This document shows, one piece after another, positions 1 through 8,922 of a stretch of DNA of 64,000 nucleotides. Position 1 is the stretch's first letter, and every line of letters starts with the position of its first letter. The stretch lies in the NCBI RefSeq assembly GCF_000487995.2, contig NZ_CP097562.1, positions 1,361,001 through 1,425,000 on the forward strand, read 5' to 3'. Both the position numbers and the translations under genes were made by a program. The notes under the pieces are model-generated. The model had not been told where the DNA came from. It did not search any database and saw only the letters and a program-made list of their open reading frames with translations. The stretch comes from Mucispirillum schaedleri ASF457. Its GTDB lineage: Bacteria > Chrysiogenota > Deferribacteres > Deferribacterales > Mucispirillaceae.

Positions 1-958
1 TTTCTATTGCTTTTGTTACATCAGGGTTTTGCTCTAAATATATTCTTGCATTGACTTCGCCTTGACCCAGTTTTGTATCATTCATAGAAAACCATGCCCC
101 CGATTTCTGAATAATACCCCCATCAACAGCCATACCTAAAACAATGCTTTCATTTGATATACCTTTACCAAAAAGCACATCAAACTCTGCTTTTTTAAAT
201 GGCGGCGACATTTTGTTTTTTACTACTTTTACAGTGATTTTATTTGCAACAACCTCTTCTTTTTCTTTTACCTGATTGCCTTTTTTAACTTCCATTCTAA
301 CTGAGGCGTAAAACTTTAATGCATTACCACCGGTAGTAGTTTCTGGGTTGCCAAACATAACACCAAGTTTCATACGAGTTTGATTTATAAATACAAGACA
401 TGTTTTTGATTTATTAACAATAGCAGTTAATTTTCTTAAAGCCTGACTCATAAGTCTTGCCTGCAAGCCCATATGAGAATCACCCATATCACCTTCTATC
501 TCTGCTTTTGGAGTAAGAGCAGCAACAGAGTCTACAACTATAACATCAATAGCACCACTTCTAACAAGTGTTTCAGTTATTTCAAGAGCAGATTCTCCGT
601 TATCTGGCTGTGATACAAGCAGGTTATCAGTATCAACACCAATTGCACCAGCATAGGCTGGGTCAAGAGCATGTTCTGCATCAATAAATGCTGCTACACC
701 ACCCATTTTTTGTGCTTCTGCAATAATATGAAGTGCTATTGTTGTTTTACCACTTGATTCTGCACCATATATTTCTATTATCCTGCCTCTTGGAACTCCA
801 CCTATCCCCAAAGCAATATCAAGGGATAATGCACCTGTTGGTATAACAGGTATTTTTTCATCTGGTTTATCACCTAAACGCATAAGAGAGCCTTTGCCAA
901 AATCTTTTTCTATTTTGCCAAGAGCAAGTTCTAATGCTTTCTTTTTATCGCTGTCCAT
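1..958 (-). CDS. recA: Recombinase RecA (3' end outside the window)
   Basis: RecA coats single-stranded DNA and catalyses homologous pairing and the SOS co-protease reaction. I translated this by hand because the gene runs off the left edge. The product starts [20 protein letters not shown] and contains the Walker A motif GAESSGKTT, the segment [10 protein letters not shown], the Walker B-like [12 protein letters not shown], and the loop region [32 protein letters not shown]. About 319 codons are visible, so only the acidic C-terminal tail of roughly 30 residues should be missing. The start at 958 has a strong GGAGG ribosome binding site. The 74-bp gap to leuA upstream could hold its own promoter. 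I see no obvious LexA-type operator, though the LexA site of this lineage is unknown to me. Confidence 0.98.
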   Translation of the reverse strand, partial: MDSDKKKALELALGKIEKDFGKGSLMRLGDKPDEKIPVIPTGALSLDIALGIGGVPRGRIIEIYGAESSGKTTIALHIIAEAQKMGGVAAFIDAEHALDPAYAGAIGVDTDNLLVSQPDNGESALEITETLVRSGAIDVIVVDSVAALTPKAEIEGDMGDSHMGLQARLMSQALRKLTAIVNKSKTCLVFINQTRMKLGVMFGNPETTTGGNALKFYASVRMEVKKGNQVKEKEEVVANKITVKVVKNKMSPPFKKAEFDVLFGKGISNESIVLGMAVDGGIIQKSGAWFSMNDTKLGQGEVNARIYLEQNPDVTKAIE

Positions 959-1032
959 TGTGCCTCCAAAGTCTTTTTACTAATTTAATAATCTGTATAA
1001 GCGATATGTTGTATCACATAAATTAAGATACT

Positions 1033-2556
1033 TTATTTTTCTATTCTGCTGATATAGTTATTAAGTGCATTAATATATGCTTCCACAGATGCTATCAATA
1101 CATCAGTAGAATATCCTTTGCCAAGCACTTCTATACCGCTTGATGCAAACTCTGCTATAACAGTTACTTCACCTTGAGCATCTTTTCCTTGAGTTACTGC
1201 ATTAATTTTATAATTTTTAAGCCTGCCGTCACAGCCGGATATTCTTTCAACAGCTTTAAAGGCAGCATCAACTGGACCTTCACCAGTAGAAGAGTCAGTT
1301 AATATTGTGCCGTCATCTTTTTTAAGCCTGAGTGTTGCTGTTGCTATAAGACTTGAGCCACTGTTAAATCCAACATAGTCAAGTTCATAATATTTTTTAG
1401 CATCACTTAATTTACCTAAAATTATAGCTTCTAAATCTTCATCAAATATTTCTTTCTTTTTATCTGCCAAATCTTTAAAAGCGGAAAATGCTTTTTCCAG
1501 ATGTTCATTATCTAAATTATATCCCATCTCTGCAAGCCTTGTTTTAAATGCTGCTCTGCCTGAGTGTTTGCCAAGCACAAGTGAATTTTTCATGATACCC
1601 ACACTTTCTGCAGTCATTATCTCATAAGTAGTGCGTTCTTTTAACACCCCGTCTTGATGTATGCCTGATTCGTGGGCAAAAGCATTTTTACCAACAACAG
1701 CTTTATTTGGCTGCACATCTACACCAGTTATGCTTGTTATCATTCTGCTTGTTTTATATATTTCTGTTGTATTTATTGTAGTTTCTATATCTTTATAAAA
1801 ATCTTTCCTTACATTTATAGCCATGCATATTTCTTCAAGAGCAGAGTTTCCTGCCCGCTCACCAATACCATTTATAGTGCATTCTACCTGGTCTGCACCT
1901 GCTCTGATAGCAGCGAGTGAGTTTGCAACCCCCATGCCTAAGTCATCATGGTTGTGAGTGCTTAGCACTACTTTATCTATATTTGCAACATTATTTTTTA
2001 TTCCAGAAAAAAGTGCATATATTTCATCAGGCATAATATATCCAACAGTATCTGGCAGGTTAATTGTGCCAGCACCTTCTTTAATAACAGCATCTATTAT
2101 CTGGTATAAAAAGTCAGGGTCGCTTCTTAAAGCATCTTCTGCACTAAACTCTACATCGTCACATAAGTTTCTTGCAAAACGGACAGCTTCGCGGGCAAGC
2201 TCAACAACTTCTTCCCTTGATTTTTTCAGCTTATGTTTCATGTGTATATCAGATGTTGCAATAAATGTATGTATCCTTGGACGAGCTGCATTTTTTGTAG
2301 CTTCATACACTGCTTCTATATCTTTTTTATTAGCACGGGAAAGTCCGCATATACTGGAATTTTTTACAAGTGATGATATTTTCTGCACAGCTTCAAAATC
2401 ACCAGATGATGATGCTGGAAAGCCTGCTTCTATTACATCTACACCAAGTCTTTCAAGCTGCAGTGCAAGGCGTATTTTCTCATCAGTAGTCATACTAAAA
2501 CCCGGACACTGTTCACCATCCCTTAAAGTTGTATCAAAAAATATTAATTTACGCAT
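1033..2556 (-). CDS. leuA: 2-isopropylmalate synthase
   Basis: This enzyme condenses acetyl-CoA with 2-oxoisovalerate in the first committed step of leucine synthesis. The 507-residue length fits the long bacterial LeuA form with a C-terminal regulatory domain. The N-terminal TIM barrel begins with [15 protein letters not shown], which carries the metal and substrate residues, and [11 protein letters not shown] supplies the metal-binding Hx[13 protein letters not shown] is the linker motif typical of LeuA rather than homocitrate synthase. The last 120 or so residues, with [15 protein letters not shown], match the LeuA allosteric dimer domain, so leucine feedback is likely. Citramalate synthase is a related alternative, but the TLRDGEQ and HESGIHQDG pattern favours LeuA. 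The gene lies 19 nt downstream of pssA and may share its transcript. Confidence 0.93.
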   Translation of the reverse strand: MRKLIFFDTTLRDGEQCPGFSMTTDEKIRLALQLERLGVDVIEAGFPASSSGDFEAVQKISSLVKNSSICGLSRANKKDIEAVYEATKNAARPRIHTFIATSDIHMKHKLKKSREEVVELAREAVRFARNLCDDVEFSAEDALRSDPDFLYQIIDAVIKEGAGTINLPDTVGYIMPDEIYALFSGIKNNVANIDKVVLSTHNHDDLGMGVANSLAAIRAGADQVECTINGIGERAGNSALEEICMAINVRKDFYKDIETTINTTEIYKTSRMITSITGVDVQPNKAVVGKNAFAHESGIHQDGVLKERTTYEIMTAESVGIMKNSLVLGKHSGRAAFKTRLAEMGYNLDNEHLEKAFSAFKDLADKKKEIFDEDLEAIILGKLSDAKKYYELDYVGFNSGSSLIATATLRLKKDDGTILTDSSTGEGPVDAAFKAVERISGCDGRLKNYKINAVTQGKDAQGEVTVIAEFASSGIEVLGKGYSTDVLIASVEAYINALNNYISRIEK

Positions 2557-2575
2557 TATTTACTCCAATTTAATT

Positions 2576-3370
2576 TTACTGCTGATTTCTTTCTGCTGTT
2601 TTTTGTTTACCTTTTATCAGTTTATAGCAGGCAAGAAGCAGACCAAGAGTAATATATACACTAATCATCACAAATGATACTACTTCAAAATAAAGCACTA
2701 AAATAGATATAAAAACAACCATAACTATTAATGCCTGAAATGGACGGGCTTTAAAATAGCTTATTTTTTTAAAGCTGTAAAAAGGCACTGTGCTGACCAT
2801 TAGAAATGCAAGCAGATATATACTTGCAAGGAAAAACATAGATAAAGCTGCTTTCTCTAGATCAAACCCAAGTTTATGTATAAAAAGAACACTTGTTGCA
2901 ATAAATGCAGCAGCTGCAGGGATTGGAAGCCCTACAAAAAATACATTGCTTATCTTGCTGCTTTGCACATTAAAACGAGCAAGTCTTAATGCACCACAGG
3001 CAACAAATAAAAATACTGCCACAATACCCAGCCTGTCAAAACCTTTTAAAAGCCATTCATAAACAAGTATAGCAGGTGCCACACCAAATGAAACCATATC
3101 ACAAAGAGAGTCCAACTGCACACCAAAATCACTTGTGCCGTTTACAATGCGGGCAACCTTGCCATCTATACCGTCAAAAAAAGCTGCCAGCAGAAGAAAA
3201 TATGCTGAATATACAAAATTATCCCCTTCTACTATCCTGCTTCCTACTGAAAGCATAATAGAATATATCCCGCATAAAAGCCCCATAATAGTAATAAAAT
3301 TTGGCAGTATAATATTTCTGTTGCGAAGTGTCATATTTAATTTGCCTGATTTTTCAGAAAACATACTCAT
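2576..3370 (-). CDS. pssA: CDP-diacylglycerol-serine O-phosphatidyltransferase
   Basis: This inner-membrane enzyme makes phosphatidylserine from CDP-diacylglycerol and serine. The CDP-alcohol phosphatidyltransferase signature is complete: in FFDGIDGKVARIVNGTSDFG followed by VQLDSLCDMVSFG, the D-G-x2-A-R-x8-G-x3-D-x3-D spacing places the metal-binding aspartates. Several hydrophobic helices surround it, and the 264-residue length fits the membrane-integral (type II) family. psd lies 20 nt upstream, so substrate and product enzymes of the phosphatidylethanolamine pathway are co-transcribed, with psd first. The start could alternatively be the methionine 13 residues in (MTLRNRN). I kept the longer form because nothing rules it out. 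Confidence 0.93.
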   Translation of the reverse strand: MSMFSEKSGKLNMTLRNRNIILPNFITIMGLLCGIYSIMLSVGSRIVEGDNFVYSAYFLLLAAFFDGIDGKVARIVNGTSDFGVQLDSLCDMVSFGVAPAILVYEWLLKGFDRLGIVAVFLFVACGALRLARFNVQSSKISNVFFVGLPIPAAAAFIATSVLFIHKLGFDLEKAALSMFFLASIYLLAFLMVSTVPFYSFKKISYFKARPFQALIVMVVFISILVLYFEVVSFVMISVYITLGLLLACYKLIKGKQKTAERNQQ

Positions 3371-3390
3371 TCTTTTACCTTGATATACTT

Positions 3391-4008
3391 TTAGTCATTA
3401 AATTTAGCAATAATACTTTCGCCGGCTTTTACTTCATCATCAATTTCTACTTGAATTGTGGCAGAAAGTGGGAAGTAATGGTCTACACGAGAAGAAAATT
3501 TAATCATACCAAACCTGTCCCCAGTTGCCATTAAATCGCCCTCTTTAACATAGCTGACAGTTCTTCTTGCCACAAGTCCTGCAACCTGCACAGCAATAAC
3601 TTTACCATATTTTGTATCAAATGTAATAATATTTCTTTCATTAATGATAGATGCATCTTTGCGGCTTGCATTCACAAATTTTCCTGCAATATGTTCAATA
3701 GAAGTAACGGTGCCTGTAACTGGTGTTCTATTAACATGAACAGAAAATACATTCATAAATACACCAACTTTTTTATATTTTTCACCTTTAAACTCTACTT
3801 CTTCTACTTCTACTACTTTACCGTCAGCAGCAGATACAGCAATATCCTGCTCAATAGGTGTATTTCTTTCTGGGTCTCTAAAAAACCATAAAAATAGTGC
3901 AAGCAGCAGCAAAGATACAGTAACCCATATAAACCAAGGAATAATATAAAATAAAATAGTTGCAACTAATGCACTTATAATAAACGGATATCCTTCTTTT
4001 GCAATCAT
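3391..4008 (-). CDS. psd: Phosphatidylserine decarboxylase, short form
   Basis: Psd decarboxylates phosphatidylserine to phosphatidylethanolamine using a pyruvoyl group made by self-cleavage. The 205-residue length, two N-terminal membrane segments (about residues 8-42), and the motifs FFRDPERNTP, ADGKVVEVEE and FMNVFSVHVNRTPVTG identify the short, archaeal-like Psd class. The cleavage region reads MIKFSSRVDHYFP. In this family the serine that becomes the pyruvoyl group is normally preceded by glycine (FGSRVD); here residue 172 is serine. Pairing with pssA supports a working enzyme. An insertion sequence lies just upstream of the start, so the promoter must sit in the short 4009-4068 stretch or be supplied by the IS. 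Confidence 0.92.
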   Translation of the reverse strand: MIAKEGYPFIISALVATILFYIIPWFIWVTVSLLLLALFLWFFRDPERNTPIEQDIAVSAADGKVVEVEEVEFKGEKYKKVGVFMNVFSVHVNRTPVTGTVTSIEHIAGKFVNASRKDASIINERNIITFDTKYGKVIAVQVAGLVARRTVSYVKEGDLMATGDRFGMIKFSSRVDHYFPLSATIQVEIDDEVKAGESIIAKFND

Positions 4009-4068
4009 AATAACCTCACATTAATATAGTTATGCTAATATATCATAAAATAATTGTTGTAGCAATAA

Positions 4069-4095
4069 ATTTTACAGATTATATGCAGTTTTGTT
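4069..4095 (+). repeat. 27-bp direct repeat, left of the insertion sequence
   Basis: This 27-bp segment, starting attttacagattatatgc and ending agttttgtt, recurs identically and in the same orientation at 5190-5216. The two copies bracket the insertion sequence. It is longer than the target duplications usually made by IS3/IS481-type elements. Confidence 0.85.
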
Positions 4096-4146
4096 TCTTA
4101 ACTAACAGGACAAATGTTACACTTTTAGTAAAAAATAAATCTTAAC

Positions 4147-5085
4147 TTAATATAAATCAAGCAATAATTTATTTTCAATAACAATCTCATATGGAGATTT
4201 AAAATTTAAGCATGTTTTAGCAGTATTATTATATCTATCTTCATGCTGTTTAAGAGCCTTAATTAATTCATCTTTGGAATAGAATTTATTATTTGCATAT
4301 AAAATTTTTCCATCCTCTCTATGACTTCTTTCCACCTTTCCATTCTGCCAAGGTGAATAAGGTCTTATTCGTTTAATAGTATATCCTTTCTTTTCAGCTG
4401 TCTCTTCAAAATAGCTTTTCTTGTTTGTAACTTCCTTATCATTTACAAACTCATAGCCATTATCCACTTGAATTGTTTTTAGTGGAAAGCCAAATTTACT
4501 TTCCAGTTCGTCTAAAAACTTACCTGTTTCAAATGTGCTTTTTTCTTCTACTATTTCTAATACTCTCATTCTGCTGTATTCATCTATCGCTGTTATCTGA
4601 TAATATTTTTTACCATAGCTGGAAAACATTATACATTCCTGTGGAACATATTTTATATCTATCTGAACCTTGTCGCCTATATACTGACCTGTTATTGGTT
4701 CATATCTTGTATAGCTCTTTTTTGACTTGTTTAATGACTTTAAGCCTTTCTTCCTTATCTGCATACACATACTGCCAAAACTACGATTATAACCAATTTC
4801 TAGAAGTCTGACATATACCTCCGCATTACCATACAAACCATGCTCGGCATATGTGTTAAATATTAAATCAAGCTCTTCTTTACTATGCTTATTTGGACTG
4901 GTTCTTGGTCTACGACTTTTAAAAGATAAACTCTGAACTGTTCCATCATATTTCTTTAAATGCCTGTATACAAACATACGGTTCACTTGATATTTGCGGG
5001 CTGCTTTCGTTGCTCCTTTTTTTAATGCATACTCACATAACCGTTGACGAAATCGCATTTCTTCTGTTATTATCACTTTATTCAT
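4147..5085 (-). CDS. DDE transposase of the insertion sequence
   Basis: This transposase should cut and join the ends of its own element. Residues 1-60 form a helix-turn-helix region (GATKAARKYQVNRMFVYRHL), followed by a second HTH-like segment and an rve-type RNase H catalytic core. The catalytic acids appear in order: D in VQIDIKYVP, D in IQVDNGYEF, and E in NGKVERSHRED. The C-terminus, RYNNTAKTCLNFKSPYEIV, is typical of IS3/IS481 transposases. The 312-residue length is full size with no internal stop. It has an AGAGGT ribosome binding site immediately upstream, within one arm of a perfect inverted repeat that may limit translation from read-through transcripts. Confidence 0.93.
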   Translation of the reverse strand: MNKVIITEEMRFRQRLCEYALKKGATKAARKYQVNRMFVYRHLKKYDGTVQSLSFKSRRPRTSPNKHSKEELDLIFNTYAEHGLYGNAEVYVRLLEIGYNRSFGSMCMQIRKKGLKSLNKSKKSYTRYEPITGQYIGDKVQIDIKYVPQECIMFSSYGKKYYQITAIDEYSRMRVLEIVEEKSTFETGKFLDELESKFGFPLKTIQVDNGYEFVNDKEVTNKKSYFEETAEKKGYTIKRIRPYSPWQNGKVERSHREDGKILYANNKFYSKDELIKALKQHEDRYNNTAKTCLNFKSPYEIVIENKLLLDLY

Positions 5086-5089
5086 TGTG

Positions 5090-5147
5090 ATACCTCTTAG
5101 TTTAGTTTAGTTTTTTGCTTAATTTTATACTATATACTAAGAGGTAT
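5090..5147 (-). promoter_or_regulatory. Inverted repeat over the transposase ribosome binding site
   Basis: Two perfect 12-bp arms, atacctcttagt at 5090-5101 and actaagaggtat at 5136-5147, flank a 34-nt AT-rich spacer. On the minus strand the proximal arm contains the transposase ribosome binding site (AGAGGT, 5-6 nt before ATG). The spacer holds a TATAAA-like -10 element. A transcript starting inside the spacer would lack the distal arm, whereas one entering from outside would fold and hide the site. On the plus strand the same stem ends in a T-run and could act as a terminator. Confidence 0.6.
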
Positions 5148-5189
5148 TTTTTTATACTTATTTTTGTAACATATGTCTCATAATCTTAC

Positions 5190-5216
5190 ATTTTACAGAT
5201 TATATGCAGTTTTGTT
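5190..5216 (+). repeat. 27-bp direct repeat, right of the insertion sequence
   Basis: This is an exact copy of 4069-4095. The next bases are cttataac against tcttaact after the left copy, so similarity may extend weakly. The copy begins 10 bp outside the right terminal repeat of the insertion sequence. Confidence 0.85.
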
Positions 5217-5327
5217 CTTATAACTTTATAAGTTTGGTTGTTAATGCAGGGATTTTATATAAAATAGGATATTTTATTATTTAAAGGTATTTATTAGATA
5301 TATAAATGATTTAAAACTTATCTATTT

Positions 5328-5585
5328 TTATGGAAACATCTCTTTAAAAAATGATTTTTTCTTTAATTCTTTTGCTGCTGTTTTTTCTTTGCTTTTTTCT
5401 AGCTTTTTACTTTCTGCACTGCTTTCAGATATATTCATATTTTCTCTTGGCAGTTCATGAAGTGAAACAGATATTTCATTTTTATCTATTTCTGCTATTT
5501 CTGATAATATTTCCTGCATGCTTTTTATTAACTTTTTCTTCTGTGCCTGACTTATACTTGGTAAGTCAACTGAAATATGTGCCAT
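5328..5585 (-). CDS. Small tautomerase-like protein of unknown function
   Basis: The 85-residue product begins MAHISVDLPSISQAQKKKLI and continues with a helix and a beta strand (EISVSLHELPRENM). This resembles the beta-alpha-beta fold of 4-oxalocrotonate tautomerase-like proteins. The catalytic N-terminal proline of that family is absent: residue 2 is alanine. The last 30 residues are a lysine/glutamate-rich tail not found in the basic fold. The gene starts 3 nt after the ftsK stop and is probably the last gene of the long operon beginning at 16125. I do not assign an enzymatic role. Confidence 0.6.
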   Translation of the reverse strand: MAHISVDLPSISQAQKKKLIKSMQEILSEIAEIDKNEISVSLHELPRENMNISESSAESKKLEKSKEKTAAKELKKKSFFKEMFP

Positions 5586-5588
5586 ATA

Positions 5589-8135
5589 TTACCTTCTAAT
5601 AACTTTCCTTGGTTTTGCAGTGCCATCACTTGGCTCTAATATACCGCGGGCTTCCATCATTTCAACAATGCGGGCAGCCCTGTTATAGCCTATTTTAAAC
5701 ATTCTTTGTATCATAGATATTGATGCAGTGCCTTTATCCATAACGGCATCTACTGCCTGCTGATAAAGCACATCCTCATCTTCATCTTCGCCTGCTGTGC
5801 CATTTTCTCGCACTTCCTGCACCATAGCCATATTATATTCTGGCTCTCCATACTGCTCATGAAGATACTCTACAATAGCTCTTACTTCATCATCTGATAC
5901 AAATGCACCATGTATGCGAAGTGCATCACTTGTGCCCGGTGGAATAAAAAGGCTGTCCCCCATGCCTAAAAGTGTATCTGCTCCATTCTGGTCTATTATT
6001 ACACGAGAATCATTTTTCTGAGATACTTTAAATGAAAGCCTTGCAGGCATATTTGCTTTAATAAGCCCTGTTATTACATTTGTAGTAGGTCTTTGTGTTG
6101 CTATTATTAAATGTATCCCGACTGCTCTTGCCATTTGAGCAATACGAGCAATAGACATTTCTACATCTTTTCCAGCAACCATCATTAAGTCTGCAAATTC
6201 ATCTACTATAACTACTAAATAAGGCATTTTCTCTGCCTGCTCATCATCTTTTATTATTTCATTATAGCCATCTAAATTTCTAACTTTTTTCTCTGCAAGA
6301 AGTGTATATCTTCTTGTCATTTCAGCAACTACATTTTTTAATACACTTGCTGCAAGCCTTGTATCTGTTACAACTGGTGCCATTAAGTGTGGTATCCCAT
6401 CATATATACTTAATTCTACCATTTTTGGATCTATCATTATAAATTTTACTTCATCAGGGGAAGATTTATATAAAATAGAGCAAATCATAGTATTAATGCC
6501 AACAGATTTACCACTGCCTGTTGTGCCTGCTACAAGTAAATGTGGCATTTTACGAATATCAGACATATATGGTCTGCCTATAACATCTTTTCCTAATGCA
6601 ACAGTAAGCGGAGATTTGCTGTTTTTAAACTCACTTGTCTGCAATAACTCTTTTATAGATACTGACTGCCTGTTTTTATTTGGTATCTCAATACCTACTG
6701 CATTTTTACCGGGAATAGGTGCAATTATCCTTATAGATAATGCACTCATACTTAATGCTAAATCACTTTCAAGAGAAGCAATTTTTGAAACTCTTGTTCC
6801 AGCAACAGGCTCAAACTCAAACATTGTAACAACAGGTCCCGGCTGTATTGCTCTTACTACACCAGAAATGCCAAAATCTAAAAGTTTCTGAGTTAAAATA
6901 TCACCTTGAGCTTTCATTTCCTCAGCACTGGCAATATATATATTATTAACAGAGTCTTTTAATATGCTTAAAGGTATATTATATAAGGTAATAAAAGCTT
7001 TTTTAGCTGTTTCCATTTCTCTTATTTCAATATATTCATCTTCTAATGTTTTAACTTCATTTTTATCTGTGCTGTAAGCCTGCTTAATTAAAGGCTCTTT
7101 ATATTCTATAACTTTTTCTTCCAATTCTTCAACTGGTGCAGTTTCTTCTTCTACATATTCTTTTATCTCGTTTTCAAAATGGATAGTTTCCTTTTCCGGC
7201 TCAATATCTATAATATAATTATTATCATCTTTTTCTATTAAAGTTTCTTCTGAACTGTTTAAAAATTTAATATTAGATATTGCTTCAAGTTCATCTTTAT
7301 CAAGCAGCTGTTCCGGCTGTTTTTCATAAAGCTGTAAAGAAGTAACTGAATTTTCTATGTTTTCTGCCTTTTCTTCTTTTTCCCTTTTAAATAATGATGT
7401 TATTCGGTTGATTAGTGATGGTTTTTCTTCATATTCTTTATCATATATTTCTTTATCATCTTCTATATATTCTTCTTTTTTATTTTCTCTATTAAACAGA
7501 CTTTTTATAAAGAGTATAAACTTTTTAATATATGTAAAAAGCATTCTAAATCCATATCCCATATCTGAAAAAGATATAGAAAAAAGCAGCATACTAAAAG
7601 CTACTGTAATAAATGAAAATACAATTATTCCACCAACTCTGCCCATAAACGAAAGTATAAAGCTGCTGCCAAGAGCACCTAATGTTGCCCCAGATGGCTG
7701 TTTAGTAAAGTAAAAATCCATCCCGCCAATAAGCCCGCTTATGATTGCAATGTTTATTATTACACCCATACCATATATAAAGCCTAAAATAGGGGAAAGC
7801 ATAAAGGTAAGCCCTTTTTTATACCTGTATAAAAGCACTGATATATATATGGAAAGAAATGGTATAAATAAAGCAGTCCAGCCAAAATAAAGCCCTAGAA
7901 AATCTGCAGCATAAGCTCCCGCCTTGCCAAAAAGATTTTCTGCTCTAACATCGTTATATTTTGAAAACTCTATTGTTGAATATCCCGGGTCCTGCTCAGA
8001 ATATGAAAGCAGGGAAAGCATAAAAAATACTGCTATTAACCCAAAAAAAAGCAAAAGAATATCGCTTGATATTCCTTTATCATTTTTATCCTGCTTAACT
8101 GTGTTTTTCTTTACAGTATTTTTGCGTTTGTTCAT
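5589..8135 (-). CDS. ftsK: DNA translocase FtsK
   Basis: FtsK pumps chromosome termini across the closing septum and activates dimer resolution. The N-terminus has four to five membrane helices (about residues 22-190). A charged, glutamate/lysine-rich linker follows (about 210-380), then the alpha/beta RecA-like motor with Walker A GTTGSGKS and Walker B-type LVVIVDEFADLMM. The C-terminal winged-helix gamma domain (YQQAVDAVMDKGTASISMIQ onward) reads chromosome polarity signals. At 848 residues it is a normal SpoIIIE/FtsK size, with a shorter linker than the E. coli protein. Its start overlaps the uppP stop by 4 bp. Confidence 0.96.
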   Translation of the reverse strand: MNKRKNTVKKNTVKQDKNDKGISSDILLLFFGLIAVFFMLSLLSYSEQDPGYSTIEFSKYNDVRAENLFGKAGAYAADFLGLYFGWTALFIPFLSIYISVLLYRYKKGLTFMLSPILGFIYGMGVIINIAIISGLIGGMDFYFTKQPSGATLGALGSSFILSFMGRVGGIIVFSFITVAFSMLLFSISFSDMGYGFRMLFTYIKKFILFIKSLFNRENKKEEYIEDDKEIYDKEYEEKPSLINRITSLFKREKEEKAENIENSVTSLQLYEKQPEQLLDKDELEAISNIKFLNSSEETLIEKDDNNYIIDIEPEKETIHFENEIKEYVEEETAPVEELEEKVIEYKEPLIKQAYSTDKNEVKTLEDEYIEIREMETAKKAFITLYNIPLSILKDSVNNIYIASAEEMKAQGDILTQKLLDFGISGVVRAIQPGPVVTMFEFEPVAGTRVSKIASLESDLALSMSALSIRIIAPIPGKNAVGIEIPNKNRQSVSIKELLQTSEFKNSKSPLTVALGKDVIGRPYMSDIRKMPHLLVAGTTGSGKSVGINTMICSILYKSSPDEVKFIMIDPKMVELSIYDGIPHLMAPVVTDTRLAASVLKNVVAEMTRRYTLLAEKKVRNLDGYNEIIKDDEQAEKMPYLVVIVDEFADLMMVAGKDVEMSIARIAQMARAVGIHLIIATQRPTTNVITGLIKANMPARLSFKVSQKNDSRVIIDQNGADTLLGMGDSLFIPPGTSDALRIHGAFVSDDEVRAIVEYLHEQYGEPEYNMAMVQEVRENGTAGEDEDEDVLYQQAVDAVMDKGTASISMIQRMFKIGYNRAARIVEMMEARGILEPSDGTAKPRKVIRR

Positions 8136-8920
8136 AAGAATATAACCACTATTAAACCTAATATCAGGCAGTATATGGCAAAGAATTTAAGCTGTGCACT
8201 TCTAATAAACGCCATCATTATTCCTATCACTATAAAACCTGATATAAAAGCCGCTGCCATTCCTGCTCCATATGGAATAAGCATATCAACATTTGTTATT
8301 GCTGCATCCTTAATCTGTAAAATCATAGCCCCAATAATGGCAGGCACTGAAAGCAGAAATGAAAATTCTGCTGCCTCATCTCTTTCTATACCAAGCATAC
8401 AGCTTACAGCTATTGTTGTGCCGCTTCTTGATATGCCGGGAGTAACTGCAAGCCCCTGTGCAATGCCTACCATAAAACTTTTGCCTGCTGTTACCCTGTC
8501 CCTGCCGTGAAAATTATCTGATATAACTAAAAGGATAGATGTTGCAATTAATGCATATCCTACAAAAACTACTGTTTCAAAGTATGCAAGGACATATTTT
8601 TCAAATGCAAGCCCTATTACTGCTGTAGGTATTGATGCAATAATGATACCCCATAAAAATCTTTTATTTTCAAAATAATCTTTTTGAAACCGTTTAAAAA
8701 ATATGCCAAAGAATGCTTTAATTACTAGAAATACACGCCTGCGGAAATAGATTAAAACAACAAGCAGTGTGGCTGCATGCAGCATTACATCAAAAAGCAT
8801 ATCTGGTGATTCAAAGTCTAATATATGTTTTCCTATTGCTAAATGCCCTGAACTGCTTACTGGTAAAAATTCCGTCAAACCTTGCAAAATTCCTAAAATT
8901 ACTGCACTTACTATACTCAT
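8132..8920 (-). CDS. uppP: Undecaprenyl-diphosphatase
   Basis: UppP (BacA) is an integral membrane phosphatase that recycles undecaprenyl diphosphate to the monophosphate carrier used for peptidoglycan and LPS precursors. The two signature motifs are present: LTEFLPVSSSGHL near the N-terminus and PGISRSGTTIAVS in the middle. Multiple hydrophobic helices fill the 262-residue length. It overlaps ftsK by 4 bp and starts 2 nt after the RNase J stop, so the three are translationally close. Overexpression of this family gives bacitracin tolerance; nothing here suggests special regulation. Confidence 0.95.
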   Translation of the reverse strand: MSIVSAVILGILQGLTEFLPVSSSGHLAIGKHILDFESPDMLFDVMLHAATLLVVLIYFRRRVFLVIKAFFGIFFKRFQKDYFENKRFLWGIIIASIPTAVIGLAFEKYVLAYFETVVFVGYALIATSILLVISDNFHGRDRVTAGKSFMVGIAQGLAVTPGISRSGTTIAVSCMLGIERDEAAEFSFLLSVPAIIGAMILQIKDAAITNVDMLIPYGAGMAAAFISGFIVIGIMMAFIRSAQLKFFAIYCLILGLIVVIFL

Positions 8921-8922
8921 TA

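Larger units (their letters stand above)
4108..5179 (-). mobile_element. IS481/IS3-type insertion sequence
   Basis: The element carries one DDE transposase gene on the minus strand. Imperfect terminal inverted repeats are visible: GGACAAATGTTACA at 4108-4121 against the complement of TGTAACATATGTCTC at 5165-5179. Exact ends are uncertain, because 10-12 bp of unassigned sequence separates each terminal repeat from the flanking 27-bp direct repeats. A single ORF of about 310 codons without an obvious orfA/orfB frameshift fits IS481-like elements better than classical IS3. The copy looks intact. It sits between psd and a tautomerase-like gene and breaks no recognisable reading frame. Confidence 0.85.
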
